Shown: positions 4,405 to 5,897 of the stretch, piece by piece | How the letters are laid out: each line of letters starts with the position of its first letter | Numbering within the stretch: position 1 is the first letter of the stretch | Source: Nitrospira sp. | GTDB taxonomy: Bacteria; Nitrospirota; Nitrospiria; Nitrospirales; Nitrospiraceae | Direction of reading: 5' to 3' | Length of the DNA stretch: 5,897 nucleotides | Assembly (NCBI GenBank): GCA_024998705.1 | Contig: JACOEF010000423.1 | Span: 1-5,897, forward strand | The notes under the pieces: generated by a model | Databases searched by the model: none | What the model was told of the DNA's origin: nothing | Seen by the model: only the letters and a program-made list of their open reading frames with translations | Position numbers and translations under genes: made by a program

Positions 4405-5897
4405 ATGGAATCCATTCTCTACATTTTCCTCCCCTGCAAGAAGGTGTACCCGATCGGGGTGACCTATCTGGCCGACTTCATCCATCGACGGAAGCCGGAG
4501 GTGCGGCAACGCATCCTCGACTTGTCGCTGTTCCCGGAATCGCAACGCAGCCAGGCGATCCGCGATGCTGCGCTTGAATTCAAACCGGACCTTGTGTGTT
4601 TTTCGTGGCGGGACATTCAGATTTTCTCTCCCCACGAAGGTGATGCCTCGCTGGAGCATGCGTTCAATTTTTATTTCGCCGGAAACCCCATCAAACGTGT
4701 CGCCGCGTCGTTTGCCGGGCTGAAGCAACTCTATCGCTACTACAGCCATATCCGTGCCAATCTGTCCTACCCCTGGCTGATCAGGAAAGAATTCCCCAAA
4801 ACGCAGATCATGATCGGCGGCGGAGCCTTTACGGCTTTTGCGGATCAATTGATCGAGAAGCTGCCGGAAGGGACCATCGGCATCCTGGGCGAGGGAGAAG
4901 ACGCAATCCTGAAGGTGGTCAACGGCGAATCGCTGGAAAACGAGCGCTATATCATTCGCGAGGGGAAGCAGACGCGCAAGGGCAATCAGGGCTCTCCGGC
5001 GCTGCTCGACGCCTTGACCGTCGATCTGCCCTACCTCACCGCCATTTTCCCGCAGCACGCCTCGTATATGGATGAATCCATCGGCGTCCAAACGAAACGC
5101 GGCTGCCCGTACGACTGCGCCTTCTGCCTGTATCCCTATATCGAAGGCAAACGCGTGCGGTACCGGCCGCCGGAAATGGTCGTCAAGGACATCTCCCAGC
5201 ACTACCATCAATGGGGTGCCCGTCGTTTCTGGTTTACCGATGCGCAGTTCATTACCGGGAAGGAAGCCTACCCCCAATGCACGGAGATCCTCGAACGGAT
5301 CGTACGTGAACAGTTGGAGATCGAGTGGTCCGGCTACATCCGCACCTCGTTAATCACGCCGGATCTGGCTAAATTGATGGTGAGATCGGGTGTCGGAGAC
5401 TTGGAAGTCGCCATTACCTCCGGGTCGCAAGAGGTGTTGAATAACCTGCACATGGGCTTCACACTCGAACGCCTCTACGATGGGTGCCGCTATCTGGCCG
5501 AAGCCGGCTTCAAGGGCAAGGTCATCCTCAATTACTCACTGAACTCCCCGAAGGAAACGGAAGACAGCCTGCTGCAAAGCGTCGAGTCTTATAAGAAGGT
5601 CGCCTCGATTTTGGGAGAAGAACGGGTCTTCCCCTTGATGTTCTTCCTGGGCATCCAACCCAATACCGACCTGGAGCACCGGCTGCTGGAGGAAGGCTAC
5701 CTCTCGGCCGGATACAACCCCCTTATGCTGACGCCAACGAGCATTCGTAAACTGCTCTATAACCCGGCACCGTTGAACAAAATCATCGCCAAGGCCTGCC
5801 TCGCCGCATGGGAACGAAAAGAAGGAAGCCGCGATCCCCGCGCCTGGACCGGCTCACTGTCTCAAACCACTTCTCAAGCGACCCCTTCCGGCCAAAA
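4405..5897 (+). CDS. Cobalamin-binding-type radical SAM protein (3' end beyond window)
   Basis: An uninterrupted plus-strand frame of 497 codons runs from ATG 4405 off the right edge; the frame is closed upstream by TAG at 4387-4389. The N-terminal ~200 residues resemble a B12-binding Rossmann domain: IGVTYLADFI near 17-26, PDLVCFSWRD near 61-70, IMIGGGAF at 135-142 and LGEGED at 161-166. The DXHXXG base-off motif is not seen, as in several BchE-like proteins. The radical SAM core has C234-PYD-C238-AF-C241 for the 4Fe-4S cluster, then YRPPEMVVKDI, FWFTDAQF, and ITSGSQEVL at about 337-345, where such proteins bind SAM. The tail is Ser/Thr/Pro/Gln-rich, so the C-terminus is probably close. There is no Shine-Dalgarno. 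The substrate is unknown; proximity to ubiE hints at, but does not show, lipid or quinone chemistry. Confidence 0.88.
   Translation, partial: MESILYIFLPCKKVYPIGVTYLADFIHRRKPEVRQRILDLSLFPESQRSQAIRDAALEFKPDLVCFSWRDIQIFSPHEGDASLEHAFNFYFAGNPIKRVAASFAGLKQLYRYYSHIRANLSYPWLIRKEFPKTQIMIGGGAFTAFADQLIEKLPEGTIGILGEGEDAILKVVNGESLENERYIIREGKQTRKGNQGSPALLDALTVDLPYLTAIFPQHASYMDESIGVQTKRGCPYDCAFCLYPYIEGKRVRYRPPEMVVKDISQHYHQWGARRFWFTDAQFITGKEAYPQCTEILERIVREQLEIEWSGYIRTSLITPDLAKLMVRSGVGDLEVAITSGSQEVLNNLHMGFTLERLYDGCRYLAEAGFKGKVILNYSLNSPKETEDSLLQSVESYKKVASILGEERVFPLMFFLGIQPNTDLEHRLLEEGYLSAGYNPLMLTPTSIRKLLYNPAPLNKIIAKACLAAWERKEGSRDPRAWTGSLSQTTSQATPSGQ

Noticed and set aside
4393..5277. Long 294-codon open frame on the minus strand
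   Set aside because: It is antisense to the radical SAM gene, whose plus frame has clear motifs. The minus translation shows no recognisable domain and is a by-product of GC-biased codons.
1..5897. CRISPR array, tRNA, rRNA or complete insertion sequence
   Set aside because: I saw no regularly spaced repeats, no cloverleaf-like tRNA pattern, no rRNA signature and no transposase or terminal inverted repeats.

Overview
The window looks like chromosomal DNA of a GC-moderate, Gram-negative-type bacterium. The best guess is a Nitrospira-like organism. That rests on overall gene style and on a chemoreceptor-like/ODP pair; no rRNA or marker search was possible, so treat it as inference.

Layout. (1) Bases 1-231, minus strand: the first 77 codons of uvrA, with a strong extended -10 promoter so close to the ATG that the mRNA would be almost leaderless. 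(2) Bases 232-434: a divergent control region with an 18-bp palindrome and a good match to a sigma-28 (FliA) flagellar/chemotaxis promoter facing right. (3) Bases 435-1994, plus strand: two overlapping genes, a divergent soluble chemoreceptor-like helical protein whose 5' end appears frameshifted, and an ODP-type metallo-beta-lactamase-fold protein with a full di-iron ligand set. Together they look like an oxygen- or iron-sensing chemotaxis module. (4) Bases 2054-2688, minus strand: a HepT/MntA toxin-antitoxin pair, convergent with the ODP gene across a hairpin. (5) Bases 2689-3459, minus strand: a gene graveyard holding a 24-codon coding tail, an 84%-identical relic of the uvrA 5' end in the same orientation as the real uvrA, and the C-terminal part of an SF1 helicase with a frameshift in a G6 run. 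(6) Bases 3534-4310, plus strand: ubiE/menG quinone methyltransferase. (7) Bases 4405-5897, plus strand: a large radical SAM protein with an N-terminal B12-binding-like domain, open at the window edge.

The displaced uvrA 5' fragment suggests that the sensor module and toxin-antitoxin block (about 2.5 kb) came to lie between uvrA and its former upstream DNA, by insertion at the uvrA 5' end or by a partial duplication. No integrase, transposase or CRISPR array is visible. The least described items are the chemoreceptor-like partner of ODP and the radical SAM protein next to ubiE.
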